Both the position numbers and the translations under genes were made by a program. 64,000 nt of DNA from Diaporthe sp. PMI_573 (lineage: Eukaryota; Ascomycota; Sordariomycetes; Diaporthales; Diaporthaceae), in contig JAJTUP010000015.1 of NCBI GenBank assembly GCA_021399435.1, forward strand, positions 1,054,001 through 1,118,000, written 5' to 3'. Below, piece by piece: positions 11,858-23,760 of the stretch; within the stretch, counting starts at the first letter, position 1; each line of letters opens with the position of its first letter. The notes below the pieces were generated by a model that did no database searches, had not been told where the DNA came from, and was given only the letters and a program-made list of their open reading frames with translations.

Positions 11858-12541
11858 TCAGGAGGTCTTCGCCAGCTGTGGCACCTCAGCAGCGTTCTCG
11901 TCGACTTTCTCCACCAGTGCGGCCGTGCCGTATGCGCAGACTTGGGTGAACCCGGCCAAGTCAGCGACATCGAAGCGCATGGCGATAATCGCGTTGCCCT
12001 GTCGCTTCTGGCACTCGTCTACGACGCGAGAAACCGCTTCATTACGAGCGGAATACATCTGGGCGCGTGGTATTAGTTTCTGTGATGAAACGGGAATTCC
12101 GGGTCGAGAAACCACACACCATGTTTGTGAACCACTTCAGCTCGCCACCCACCATGCTTTTCAGCCCCATACCGATGCCTGCAGCCCAGTTCCTAGTGCG
12201 CACCGTCATTCCGTAGACGGTCCCTAGGACTCTCACGACACGATACTGGCAGGTCGATTAGCTTTCTGCTCTTATGAATAATGACGAGTGTGGCATCCAG
12301 AAATATTGGCTGCTTACCCCGGGAACATCAAACATTGTGGTTGTGATAACGCCATTGGTTTCTGTATCTACAAAAAGTTAATATCCTGTGCGCCCAGCAC
12401 TAGTCTAGAAGCCCTGGTATTCTAAGGGAGCACGATAATTCACACGGAACAACTATACATACAGCATTCCAGATCTGTAGTGTCGTATTTGGGCTTCTTG
12501 GCAGACACTATCTGCGGATTGGTGCTCGAGGCATAAGCCAT
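11858..12541 (-). CDS. YbjQ/UPF0145-fold protein
   Basis: Four exons on the minus strand: 12463-12541, 12318-12367, 12120-12245 and 11858-12058. Joined length is 152 codons including the stop (151 aa), phases consistent, all GT-AG. After a 26-residue N-terminus comes the YbjQ-like domain: NGVITTTMFDVPG, YRVVRVLGTVYG, then MYSARNEAVSRVVDECQ and GNAIIAMRFDV, ending in a short polar tail. Bacterial members (UPF0145, 'heavy-metal-binding domain') form oligomeric rings and lack a firm function; fungal single-domain members are uncharacterised, so I assign none. A TATA-like box lies about 145 bases upstream of the ATG. Confidence 0.85.
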
Positions 12542-12685
12542 TGTTGGTGTAGACGATAGGGTTCTGGAGAGGTATACAAATATTGGAGCTTGATTTGTTT
12601 GATGGAAGCTGATGGTCAGTGAATGTTAGAGTACAGATACGAAAGTAAACGTTGAGACTGACGGAAGGCCTGCTCTACGCCTAGG

Positions 12686-12693
12686 CTTTTATA
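12686..12693 (-). promoter_or_regulatory. TATA-like box of the YbjQ-family gene
   Basis: Reads TATAAAAG on the minus strand, about 145 bases upstream of the ATG at 12541. Position and match suit a core promoter; not proven. Confidence 0.45.
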
Positions 12694-13870
12694 GGGCGTG
12701 GAACTCTCTTTTACGACCGCGACTAGGCGGAATTTGGATGAGCCACGAGCTTCTTTTGATCTGCAACCCCGGGATGTTATCTAGAGACAACTTCGCTGCA
12801 TGCCAGCTGAACTAAGCAGCTGGCCGTGGGCTGTGATAGGCCACCGTATTTCGTATTACGCTACCGCCGAAAGCCACACGGGTATCCTGTCACATCCTGA
12901 GAGCGGAGAAAACCGGCAGGGCAGACCAGCGACAAGCACGGTGTCGATCCGCGCGCGGTAATTCTTGGCTATGCAGTCATTCGGAGTCGAAATGAACAAT
13001 GCATGAGTGAAATTCTAGGGATTGAGCGCGCATCCCCCCTGACGGAAGACATGATGCTAAGTCACACTGCCAACATACAGCTCAGTTCTACGACCACAAG
13101 CACCTCATCCTACTACCACGACCTCCCGCTGCTCATTATTGAATCTCCAAAGTCTCAGCGGCCACTGGAAATGCAGGAATTAATTGTGATATTATCATAC
13201 ATAAAATTATTCCATAGTGGATTTTGATACTTGAGGATAGAATAACTATTAACGAAAGTGCGATTCTACTGGCATTGCATTTAGCAACGGCTGCCACACG
13301 AGTTCTGATAGCACTTTGGAGGTGGCTCTCTCAGCAAAACACTTAAAACGTCAGCAATGAATCAGCGTGCCGGACTTCTGAAATCACCAACAGATCTTGG
13401 AACTGATCTGAGAGAACTTCCCTGCGGTCACAACCCTGGATTGTAAAGATGGGCCCTGGCAAGGAAATAAGTTCTGGTTGATTAAGGGCATTCTCAAGTC
13501 GAATGAGGCGACTGGAAAGCAATGAATTATCATTATAAATACTAGACAGAGTAAATATAGACTATTTGTATTCTTTAGGTTCCTCTACTAAGCCGGAACA
13601 AGAATGAACATCCTGTGAAGACAAGTGACAATACATTTTATAGACAATTGCATTAAATTTCGCTACACAAGGGTTTAGACAGCAACTTTTCAACCTTCTA
13701 CAAACCAGGATTCTGTTAAGCTACTATATCACACTATACATCTTAGTGCCAGGCCGTGCTTAGTCTATGCTACTATTCGCACCAGTAATATTGACAAGCT
13801 GTCAACCTTGACGGAAACCGGCCCGTCAAGATCGAAGCCACAAGCAAGTACTAAATCAAACTGCCTTCGC

Positions 13871-13877
13871 TATATAA
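13871..13877 (+). promoter_or_regulatory. TATA-like box of the aspartic protease gene
   Basis: TATATAA, about 170 bases upstream of the ATG at 14043, within an AT-rich stretch; a plausible but unproven core promoter element. Confidence 0.35.
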
Positions 13878-14042
13878 CTTAGGCGAACACAAATTGCCCA
13901 AAATGAACAATGATAAAAGCTGCCATATCCCAAAGTGCATACTCGCACGACATATACACAAGATCTGGCTCTGCTCAAACACACAACCATCTGCGAGACC
14001 AAGCAATACAGCCTTGTCACTCAAGACCCACTCGAGAGCATC

Positions 14043-15559
14043 ATGAAGTTCATACTCGCTCTCAGCCTATTCTCTGGCGCTCTGGCACTACCAGAGCCTC
14101 ATGCCACCGCTTCACACAAGGTCTCCTTGAGCAAAGGCCGCAGCCTTACTTATTCCGATGGAAGGGCCAACATCCATGAGATATTCGCCTCCCTCGACGC
14201 TACCCTGGCAAAGTTTCAACACATCAAGCCATTTCCGCATGACGAGCGTGTGGCACTAGACCAAGCTAAACAGGCTGCGAGGAGACGCAAGGAGAAAGTC
14301 AAGAGCCTCGTAAACGTGCCTTTGACGGATCAGTACTCTCTGCTCACGACGGATCTAACATGCTACGGGCCCGTGACCATCGGTTCTGGTGACGGAAATG
14401 CTCAGACATTCCAGCTGTGGGTTCATCGCTCTATGTAGACACCCTGCACCATCTTTTTGATCGAGAGAACTGACAATTTACGGGGTCCTTAGCATCTTCG
14501 ACACTGGGTCTTCTGACATTTGGGTTCCTGGCCCAGGCTGTAGTTGGCTCGATGGATGTCCCCATTCCACCAAATACGATGAAGGAGGCATTGATCTCGA
14601 AGGGACTGTGCGTATGAATTACATGTCAGGCACCGCGTCTGGTGGCAAGTATGTGGATGATGTGACCATCGCCGGGTTGAAGTCGGTCAACCAGACATTC
14701 CTGTCGGTCACGTCTACGGCCGACCTTGACACCGGTGCTGATGGGGTCATTGGTATGGGTTTCTCTGCCATCGCTCAGGACAAGGGCACCACATTTTTTG
14801 AGAACCTCGTCGCCTCAGGGGCAGTTGAAAAGGACGAGTTCAGTTTTTACCTTGGGCGAGCAACCTCATGCACTGCAGACGATTCCGAGTTGGCTATTGG
14901 CGGTCGCGACAGCACAAAACACACCGGCTCGTTCATTACAGTGCCTGTTACCTCCAGGGGGTACTGGCTAGTCGCCTTGGACAATATGAAAGTCAACGGC
15001 CATATCGCCGGCCCAAACACTGAGGGTCAGGCTGCGATCGACACTGGGTCTAGTACCATTACTGCTCCCCACATTGCTGCAAAGCAGATCATGTCGCAAA
15101 TACCTGGCAGCTTGGCCATTCCAGTGCGAGATTCTGGCTCTACTACCTATCTCTTGTAAGTCGATATTCCATTTCATTCCACCTCGTCCATCCGCTGAAC
15201 TGACCCTGCTTTCTTTGTAGTATATTCCCTTGCGACACGGCAGACTCGTACATCCCCAGTATCACCTTTGCTGGCGAGAGCTTCCAAATCAATCCCCTCG
15301 ATTTCAACACTGGGAAATTAGCGGCCAAAGACATCAACTACCTCTCAGGAGGCAACAATTCCCTCGCAGCAGAGATCCGAGCCAAAACTGATATGGCTGA
15401 CTATTGCATAGCCGGACTCAAGGGTAATGACAAGATGACAATGTATGTCGTGGGTGATACCTTTCTAAAAAAAACTGGTATACTGTCTTTTCATACAGCG
15501 CCAACGATGGCGCACCTGCCGTTCTATTTGCACCGAGCATTGGTAATGACTCGTCATGA
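14043..15559 (+). CDS. Pepsin-type aspartic protease with 3' frameshift
   Basis: Secreted A1-family aspartyl endopeptidase. Exons: 14043-14416, 14493-15155 and 15221 onward; the first donor is GTGGGT, the second GTAAGT. A signal peptide (about residues 1-16) is followed by a roughly 85-residue propeptide with a basic RRRKEK stretch. The two catalytic motifs are present: IFDTGSSDIWVPG (spanning intron 1) and AAIDTGSSTIT. Two cysteines flank the third-exon substrate region (FPCDTADSY, ADYCIAGL). After VVGDTFL a run of eight A (15467-15474) shifts the frame. As written the frame runs on to 15674 without family resemblance, whereas the neighbouring frame continues with the expected C-terminal strand (NWYTVFSY) and stops at 15557-15559. 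I therefore give the end from the shifted frame. The cause may be a sequencing error or a real mutation. Confidence 0.82.
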
Positions 15560-16397
15560 GATGGTTCACCACCACACAGCCATGTCGCAGAGCCTCTTGC
15601 ACGACATACGGGGACTGAGCCTGGGATCGTACGGCATTGTCCACCCTCGGAAGATTTATACTTGCACAACCTGAATGAATGAATCACTTAGTTACTAATT
15701 ATGATATATTTCTAAGTTTTCATCCATGTAACTCCATCCGCTTGGAAAACCTGACATGGTTTGTCTTCGGCTTTTGTCACGTTGGCCTTCACGTTCAAGC
15801 TCTTTGCTTGGGCCCATTCAATTCTAGAACCTCAGTGCATTTGTTGCTGTACATCTGGGTGGTTAGATAGGTGCCTGATCCTAGTATTGGCTTGGTGAGC
15901 ATGGCAGATCGTGCATGCTGTCAACGGCACTTATTGAATGATCTCTAATACCCATCCTGACCCAGATGAAGCTTGCGACGTACTAGTCCCGGAAGGCTCC
16001 AAAGATGTAAGCGGGTTTATTCATGTTCGGACATTACTGATTAGGGATATTTCTGGTATCTCCCTCCTCCTCCGCATTTCTTTGCCTCCCTTGTTATTGG
16101 TGAAACGATCCATTGCATGGCAGAAAACATCTACCCTCAACTGAGCAGACCACGTGTGATGAGCTGTTCTGGTCCTTGCTGATCTGTGCCCAAAGCACGT
16201 AGACATGCATGCTGCCTCAGCAAACCAGCATGAGCTCCTCCGAGGAATATTTCTCATCTGTGCTTGTAATCCTTGGAAGAAATGGCGTGCCGTCTTCCCA
16301 GATGATGAAACCTGGACAAACCATGTCCATAATTCCTCCTTGAGCAATAAGGAGCACCGCAATCATGATGCAACCCCTCTCGAGGGTAGTCTCAAGC
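15560..16397. other. Intergenic between protease and MYND gene
   Basis: Convergent 3' flanks of the protease (+) and the MYND-finger gene (-). No supported gene; short frames only. Confidence 0.5.
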
Positions 16398-18111
16398 TCA
16401 ATTGGTCGACTTGGTGAGTCTTTGGATGGACTCCTCCATAGCCTTGACCAAATCCTTCTTTGCCTCCTCGAATTGACTATCAGAAAGCTTGAGCATCGCT
16501 CGGCGACCGCCCTTTCGCGCCCGGAGGACGTTAACGAGCTCCGCCGCCGCCCCATCTTTAGCCTGAAGACTTATCGAGGGAAAACCAGGAGGCTTTGTGA
16601 TCGCTGCCTCGCGCACCAGAGTGTCAACAAGTGTTTCCAGCATAGCCGCTTGCTCTATAAGGTGGATGCGACGGCGGGCGTACTCGTCCCAAGGTGCTAG
16701 GTATTCTTTCCAGCCGAATTGAGCCGCGGACGGGCCAAAGACGTATTGCACCCCCGATGGCAAGGTCAATCGAAGTACACCGTGAGGGCCGAGGGTGTTG
16801 TACAGGAAATCATCAAGGGCCACCTCGGCGTTCTTGACACTGTGGCTGATGATCCCGACAGAAGCACAACAAGCTGTGAGAGTTAGATCATTCCATTTCG
16901 ATAAAAGCACAAGGCAAGGGATCTATTTGAAGATACTCTCGTCGAGTGAAGAAATCAAAAATCGGCCTCGCCTGGAGCGTAATATCCAGGCATGTGAGAC
17001 CAGTCAAGGCAACATCTGCCAGACTTTGAGAGTCTGGTAGGTATCGGAGGGAGCGCATATTGCTCGACGTGGGGAGGTGATGCTTGGTCACGATGCCTTG
17101 CTCGAACGTGACGTCGAAAACAGGGAGTAGACCATTGGGTGCATGAGTATACTGATAGAACTCTTCTTTGCACAGGGCGGAGCTTCAGACCAGATTGCGT
17201 TTCTCTTTGCATGTAGCTTTGTGCGCCTCGAAGTGAGTGTTTCGACAATTCTCGTTGCAGCAGGTCGTAGCTGAGACAGTGTGCTCAGATCCTCGATCGT
17301 CAAACCTGATCAGGCAAAACTTGCACAGGTGGGCGGCATCAAGTGCGCCGCAGCTTGCGCAAGATCCGGATATATCACCGTGGGAAAGTGTGCTAAGGGG
17401 TTTCTCAACAGTAGACTGAAGTGTCGTTCCATCGCTGTTGGTACTCATCCCAGCGAAAGGTGAAGCCGAGGTCTTTCGCCCCTGAACAACCCAGCGTAGG
17501 TACGAGTAAAGCTTTTCATTATACCAGTTCTTCGCCTCATCTGGTGTGTATCGCAAGGCCTGACGTACGAGGCAAGCTTCCAGTCCTTTAACTCCTTCAT
17601 ACCCCATTGGCACAGTCCCATGCGGGTTCCAGTTGCCAAATCGATTCGTGAACTTGATGACAATTTCCACTGTGCTGGAGTCTTCAGAATCGAGAGAGTT
17701 GAAGGGATCTCGGTCGAGACGGGACCTCGCCGCTAGAACCTGGGCAGGTGATCTGTAGAGTTCAGCCATCTTGTCGTAGTCCCCACATCCGTTATGTCTC
17801 TCGGGGGCAGGAAGCATGCAGAAGAAGGTTTGAACTGGTGTGAAGCCAAGTAGCATGCTTTTGGCAGTATCTTGTTTCACCAGATCTGCGATGTCCATGT
17901 TATCCAGCTCTCGAAAAGCTGGCAAGCAACGAATGGCGTTTAGGAGAGGGCGTATCTTTTTTCCAGCTGCAGTGATCACTTCGGTCAGACTTGCTGCCCT
18001 TCTCAAGACTTTGTCACACAGCCCTGGGGCTCTCAGCTCTCTCATCTGACAGACGAGGCTTGCAAGCATTTCCTCTGGACGAGGTTGCCCAGCTGGCTCC
18101 GCGGGCGCCAT
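16398..18111 (-). CDS. MYND-type zinc finger protein, interrupted by TGA
   Basis: Exon 1 is 17001-18111 and exon 2 is 16398-16873 (weak donor GTCTCA, acceptor CACAG). Together they total 529 codons including the terminal stop, frame preserved. A helical N-terminal region of about 240 residues precedes a MYND finger at about residues 251-301, with C251, C254, C263, C266, C284/C285, C289, H297 and C301. MYND fingers mediate protein-protein contacts, so a scaffold or regulatory role is likely but unknown. An in-frame TGA (17185-17187) lies eight codons after the last zinc ligand. Coding-like sequence in the same frame continues past it (ALCKEEFYQYTHAPNG) through the rest of exon 1 and into exon 2. 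Either the stop is a mutation/error (CGA to TGA fits), or a very short 39-nt intron (17149-17187) removes it, or the protein truly ends there at 308 aa. Confidence 0.68.
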
Positions 18112-19526
18112 CGCTTGTCGTGGTGCCTTGCCTCAACGTTTCTTAGCCCTTCAAGAGATTTTGGTGTTGCAAACTAAGCGAGGAAATGTGTCCGAAATCT
18201 CTTGTCGCGCAATGAAACCTGAGGTCATGATATCTTTTGCTTTGCAGAACGATGACGAAAATCTGGAGGTCACGAAGTGCAGCTGGGGTTGAGACTGACA
18301 GAGACGGTGGTAGTTGATGCCTAGGCGACCGTGTTTACAAAGGCTAAGGTGGTGTCAAGTGGTTTATTGGGAAATAAAAGAAAGATCCGATGAGGCACTA
18401 ATCGCACGAAAATCAATACGATGTGCAAATCCCAACGGCGAGGGTCTTCAATGTCGCCCTAAGAAAAACAATGCAAAACTCTACACAGGTGGCAGTGGAT
18501 AGAACAAAACCTTGTGAGCAGACTCAACATTTGAAATGGCCAGTAACAAGAATAAGGAAATCAAAGAAAGGCTTCTGTGATTCCACTGACGGTCAGGAAA
18601 GGCTGTTTCGGAATCGAGCCCTCTACAAATATATTCAGAGATCTTTTTTTTTTCTCGAGGGGGCTGGGGGCGTACTTTGCACACTGATTCACTTCAGGCG
18701 CCCTTTAACATCCTTGATGATTCCAGTTGGGAAGTGTGCGGGATCGCAGCAATGGAGATAGGATAGCTTGGGAAGGCATGAAATTGCTCATGGGGGCGGT
18801 TTTGAAATCTCTTGTGGTGGGATATCTTGCCCAGTTGGTCCACATTGATGGCTCTAACTATCTCTGGGGCAGTCAAAAATCTATGGGGTCGCACGCAACG
18901 GCTATCTCGTAGGAACCAGCGATCTTGTATTGAAGAATGAAGGTAAATGCCAGGGTAATGAATAGATGCCTCACTGGTACAAGGCCGCAATAAAGCTGTC
19001 TCATCCTTCAGTATAGCACAGACCAAGTGTACAATCTGCTCCTGTCCTTTCACCTCTTTGACCCTCTAAAGCCACGTAACTCGCAATCCCCCAAGAGACA
19101 TTCCGGTGGAGCTGGAATTCTCAAATCATGCCACGAGTGTTGTTCAAAAGACGTCGTTGACAGCCCAAAGGCTGCCCTCCGACAGCTCGTCTCGGTCCCA
19201 CTTTCGACAGTAAATTCGTGTCCGGCGATATTGCCGACTGAAAATAATGATGAGGTGTCCAAAGCACTCGAGTGGGCAGTAGCCTCCCGAGCGTAGGATG
19301 TCGAGTGATTTGTAAAGTAGCTTCTGAAGATGATGTTCGTAAAAGAATCGTCAAATGACGCGGCCCAACTTCTGGTGGGAACCAATCGAGGAAATTGACT
19401 GTGTTGAGACAATAGGAAGCAGTGTGGGATCAGCGCGACGGGTTTTCTTCCCTTGACGCGCCGAGATGAATAAAGTAATCATGGACAGAATTGCTGCTTC
19501 AGCTGATCTTGGGTCAACGGAGGACT
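18112..19526. other. Intergenic, 1.4 kb
   Basis: Holds the promoter of the MYND gene (left) and the 3' flank of the Pumilio gene (right), both minus-strand. The 119-aa frame at 18694-19053 has no domain. A T-rich run sits near 18645. Confidence 0.45.
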
Positions 19527-21983
19527 TCAGCGGTAGGCACCACCGAAACGAGGTCCTGGAGCCATACGACTACCTACAACAGGTCCAACACCGGGACCGG
19601 GCCTCGTCGCAACCGCCGGATTGGTACAGAGCATTCCGACTCGGGAGCCGAACTTGGATCCACGGAGTGAAACCATGTGCTTGCGGATGTGAGCAGCGAC
19701 CATGTCTCGGTGTTGGGTGTTGGCATGGGTCAAGATGTACTGAATGAGATAATTGCCATACTGGTCGCTGGCAATGTCGATCAAAGGAATGCGCGGGCGG
19801 TCGAGACGACCCTCACTGACCCGGTCAAGGTAGCGGCTCAGAAATTCGGGGCCTCCGATCTTGAGACACTTCTCAACGACTTTGGAAGCGAATTGATCCA
19901 TGGAATACTCTGCAGCATAACGAATGACATGATCAATGGCACGGCTGCGGTCGGCAGGGGCACCGTGTTCGCAGATATGCTGAATGCACCAGTTGCCAAA
20001 CTGGCCGTGTGCCACGATGTCGATGTTGGCAAGGACTTCTTCAATGCATGGGCGCTATAGCGCAGGTCAGCTTAATTTCCTAAAAGTTTATGATAGAACG
20101 AGATTTTCTCACCTTGTCCTCCTCCAAGCAGTTCTCAAAGATGTTTTGAACAACCAGGCTGCCAGTCTCCCCAAGTGCGACCTCATGCCACATGCCGCGC
20201 AGTGACTCATTGACGAACTTCATGATCTGGGGTGGGCTCTCAGTCCATCTCAATTCGAACAGCTTCTGCCAGACGTGGCAGGCATAGCGGTGAATGACGG
20301 TCTCAGGGATACGACGGAGCAGCTCGTGGACCATGATGGCCTTGTAGTCCTCCGGAACAGAGTCAAATGCCTTCTGCACGACGTGGCATCCGAATGGGTC
20401 CATTGACAGATTGAGCGTGTTGCCACGGATAGCCTCTGCGATCTTGATGACCTGCTCTGGAGTACCATGCTCGAAGCAGCGTTGGACGAGGAAATTTCCA
20501 AAGCGATTGACCATGAGTGGGTATGCCTGAGCAACGATGGCTTCGACAATTTCGTATTTCTGCTCCGGAGTTCCGACTTTCAGCTTCTGTTGGAGGAAGA
20601 TGGAAGCTTGCTGGTCGTTGTTGCAGACAATCTTGTCGACGATGTACTTCCAGTTGCAATTGACGTTGCGATCCAGAAGACGACGATAGTTGAGGGGTTC
20701 AGTGGTGGGCAGATACGTCTGCCCTTCGGTAGCGATTGCCTGAATCCAGTTATGTTAGCGATGGCACAAGGCCAGGTAACATGATTATTGCTAGGAATGG
20801 ATTATGCATAAGGTCCTAGACGTACCTCGGTCTTCCAAGAACCTCCTGTGGTGGACGTGAACTCAGTCGCATGTGGAGACAAAGGTGTTCCAATAGGTGA
20901 CGGCCCATACTGAGAGAACATTCCCATTCCGTTTCCAGGCATGCTTCCAGGGCCTCCGGGGTAGCCAGGACCGTCATATTGGGAAGGGCCCATGTTTCCC
21001 ATGCCGTAGCCGCCATAGTTGCTGCCATAAGAGTTGGGATTTCCAAATCGGTTGTCATAACGATTGCCGCGACGACCACTGCCGGAACGCATCAGGTCAG
21101 GCTGCTGGCCAAAGCGATCTCCTCGGAAGCCATCCATGGAACTCTCATTGTACGGTGGGACAGGCTGATCACTGAAACCTTGCTCGCGAGGGATAGACCA
21201 GCCCGTCGAGTGAGGACCATTCTGGATCGGCACGGGGGGCATGAAGGAGGGTTGGTAGTTTGGCTTGTTTGCATTGCTGGAGATTCCCCGAGACCGATTG
21301 TAGCCAGTGGCCGACATGGCGTCACTAATTTCAGAGCGGCAGTCGTCGGAGACAGGTCCCTGCCAGGCATTCTCTCGAGGGAGCTGGGTCTTGGGGAGAC
21401 CTGACAGTGGAGGGTATGCCGGTGGCTTCGTTCCAATAGGTTCTACCAAAGGGGCACCGCCTGCATAGTCAGAGTCAGACGAAAGTATGGGCGTTGCACG
21501 GCCACTTCCCTGCTCACGGCGGGAGTGTACAAGCTCATTGTTGAGGTTGGTAATGTGATTCTGGGCCTTAGCAAGCTCCAGCTTCAGTCGAAGGACCTCC
21601 TCGGTAGCGCTAGTGTTGTCATTCGGCGCCGCACTGGCAGGCCGAGTTGTTGGGGCAGTACCTCCGAAAGCGTCGGTGGCAGGCGTGATCGGCAGGGAGC
21701 TGCAAGAGGAAGGGTTATCGGCCTCGGCACAGTCGTTCTGGCGAGGCTGCTCGTGGCTCTCGCACAGCTTCGCCAGCAGCTTGTCCATGGGGTTGGCCCC
21801 GTCGTAGTTAGTCTGAGATGAATCCTTAGCCTCTTCTGTGCAGTCGATGGAGTTGGTTGAGATTACCTTGGAAGAGCCCTGGTTGAGGAGCTTGGAGGTC
21901 GTCAACGGCGTGGCCGACTTTCTCAGGGCGGGCTGGCCACCTGCGGTGCCCTCCTCGTAAGGGGCGTTCTCGTCCTGGGGCAT
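19527..21983 (-). CDS. Pumilio-family (PUF) RNA-binding protein
   Basis: Post-transcriptional regulator expected to bind 3' UTRs and repress or localise mRNAs in the cytoplasm. Exons: 20826-21983, 20113-20739 and 19527-20054, each a whole number of codons (386, 209 and 176 including the stop); protein 770 aa. The first 385 residues are low-complexity, with a predicted coiled coil at about 125-155 (EEVLRLKLELAKAQNHI) and a Gly/Tyr/Asn/Pro-rich tract before the first intron. PUF repeats fill about 400-740, with repeated recognition helices such as NRFGNFLVQRCFEHG, DPFGCHVVQKAFD, HRYACHVWQKLFE, GQFGNWCIQHICEHG, DQFASKVVEKCLK and DQYGNYLIQYI. The extreme C-terminus is Gly/Pro/Arg-rich. It has no RRM, so it is not of the yeast Jsn1/Puf2 layout; which fungal Puf paralogue it is I cannot decide. 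Confidence 0.92.
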
Positions 21984-22813
21984 CGTGGGGACGAACGATA
22001 GCCAATGAGGGGTTGCTCAAGGAGGCAGCGAAGATGCTATTCCAAAGGTGGTTGTTCCCTGTTGAGCAGGCTACGTAGCTGGGGACAGAAATGGGTGAAA
22101 AATAGCTGAGATGGGGTAGATCCTTTCGATCAGCTTCGTGTTTGACGGAGGGGAGAAGGGGAAGATGGGCGGGGTGGGAAGGGTGGGTGAGATGGGCGAT
22201 GAGGGAACGGGGTGGGAATGTTTCGAGGTCAAAGTGTTTGTGCACCGAGGTGGGCAGGCAGCCTTGTTCGGACATTGCGAGTGGCAGGAAATACTGGCCA
22301 AGGGAACGCTCTGGAAACTGCCACCAGCTCTCACCTTTTCGCGCGGGCTGCAACTTAGCATACAACAACAGGTCGAAGCCTGCCGAGTTCTTGCCCTGTT
22401 TCGAAGGAACACAAGACTAGGTACCTACTTCATACCCTGACAGCAAGCACGAGATTTGCTGCACTTTCCCTGGAGAGCAGCTCTCTTCCTTTGACCACGA
22501 GGAACAAATGAAAGTCCAGACCGAACCTTGAAGACCAAGAGCTGCTTTAGACCAGAAGGCACTAAGATCAAGGTACACATATCCACTCCCTTAGAATTCA
22601 CAGGACTGGGGGCACCTGCCATGTCGTCTCGCCGTATTCTTGAGACCCATCCAATTTTCAAAATCAGGAAGGCCCCTCGGGGAGCATCAGACACAAGACA
22701 ACGGTAAGAAGAGGATCACCTAGAAATATGGTCGCGACGTCTCTACTGCAAGCACTTCGGAAAGCCAGGATACATTCTCTCAGCTTGGTGTACGAGTGGC
22801 AGACTAGATGAAC
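21984..22813. other. Promoter/5' leader of the PUF gene and flank
   Basis: On the minus strand the 5' region of the Pumilio gene is strongly C/T-rich (around 22135-22215). A perfect palindrome TAGGTACCTA lies at 22418-22427. Frames here have no domain. Confidence 0.5.
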
Positions 22814-23107
22814 TCACCATTGTAAATCAAGACCCTGTAGTCTCCAGGTCGACGGCACAAGCTTCATCCCTCCGATTTCGACGCCGAGGTCATAGAACGA
22901 GCCAGCTGATGCCAACTCCTGGGACCAAGGCCTTGACCCTGAGCCCACGAACCATTCAACCTGTTCTGATCGTGTCAACGGAGCCCGAGGTGCTCGAGCA
23001 GGCCCTTCCCTGTACATCTTTGAGAAGCCCGGGAACACAATATCAAATACAGAAGCAGTCCAACGCATCTTGAAGGTCGTCCGCGTAGTAACGCCTGTCT
23101 TCTCCAT
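22814..23107 (-). CDS. Doubtful small hypothetical protein
   Basis: A minus-strand frame of 97 codons from the ATG at 23107 (an upstream in-frame ATG at 23152 gives 112). It starts MEKTGVTTRTTFKMRW and holds an aromatic, loosely amphipathic stretch (SVFDIVFPGFSKMYREG). A GTGAGT donor overlaps the stop and a TTTCTAG acceptor follows at about 22722, but the spliced reading also stops at once. No family recognised. It may be only the downstream flank of mS33. Confidence 0.25.
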   Translation of the reverse strand: MEKTGVTTRTTFKMRWTASVFDIVFPGFSKMYREGPARAPRAPLTRSEQVEWFVGSGSRPWSQELASAGSFYDLGVEIGGMKLVPSTWRLQGLDLQW

Positions 23108-23281
23108 CCCCGCCAGATTTAAAGGGTGCGGGTCATGGCCAATCGGAGACACAAGTATGTGTGCTCAAGGTAACGCCTCGCTGTCGACAGGTCTATGCTC
23201 TTGGCATGCTGTGTATGTATTCGAATATTGTCTCGTCGGAGAAGTATTTTACAGGTGTCAATGTTACGCCAGCTCTCCGCC

Positions 23282-23760
23282 CTATCTCTTCTTTGTTTTG
23301 GTATCTGCGCGGACCAATATTAGTTCGGAGTCTCGTTTACTCGCGCATGGATAGACTGACCTGGGGCTCCCTTCTTCTTCTTCGGTGCGCCTTTTCCGCG
23401 GGCTTTCAAGCTACAGTGTGTCAGCAAGAATCCAGTCTTCCTCCGAGAACCTGGACGTACAAAGCGAGTGATTCTTGTCGATCGTCTTCATCCTCATCGA
23501 CAAATTCCAGTGCTGGTCCAAATTCCTTTGTAAGGTCCTTGAGGTCAACCATCCTTCGCGGGTAGTAGGCCGCCAGCGCCGGGCCTCGAAGCCTCTGTCG
23601 CAAGATCTTATTGCCCATGCGAACGCCGTCGGGGTTGTAGGTTGTGGCAAAGATTCGACATCGCGTCTGTAGGCTGTTAGTGCTGTTGAATAGAGGCTCG
23701 ATTCGGGGGATCAATCGTTACCTGCAGGAGCTGCAACAGCCGCTCGCGAGGGACCGACAT
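23282..23760 (-). CDS. Mitochondrial ribosomal protein mS33 (Rsm27/MRPS33)
   Basis: Small-subunit mitoribosome protein. Four small exons: 23722-23760 (MSVPRERLLQLLQ), 23461-23666, 23361-23410 and 23282-23304. Total is 106 codons including the stop (105 aa), matching the family. Exon 2 carries the family signature CRIFATTYNPDGVRMGNK followed by ILRQRLRGPALAAYYPRR. After an acidic linker the protein ends in a basic tail (KARGKGAPKKKK...KTKKR) suited to rRNA contact. Phases agree at all three introns (donors GTAACG, GTACGT, GTCAGT). The last 23-nt exon is the least certain part. It is divergent from the RNase III gene, sharing a promoter region of about 450 bp. Confidence 0.85.

Larger units (their letters stand above)
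12542..14042. other. Intergenic, 1.5 kb, AT-rich core
   Basis: Left part is the promoter of the minus-strand YbjQ-type gene; right part is the promoter of the protease at 14043. Between about 13180 and 13800 the DNA is visibly richer in A/T than its surroundings and has no long frame. It could be an eroded transposable element, but I see no terminal repeats or transposase remnant. Confidence 0.45.

Noticed and set aside
15442..15499. GTATGT...TACAG candidate intron as a way to repair the protease frame
   Set aside because: It would delete the conserved VVGDTFL...VFSY strand, so a frameshift explains the data better.
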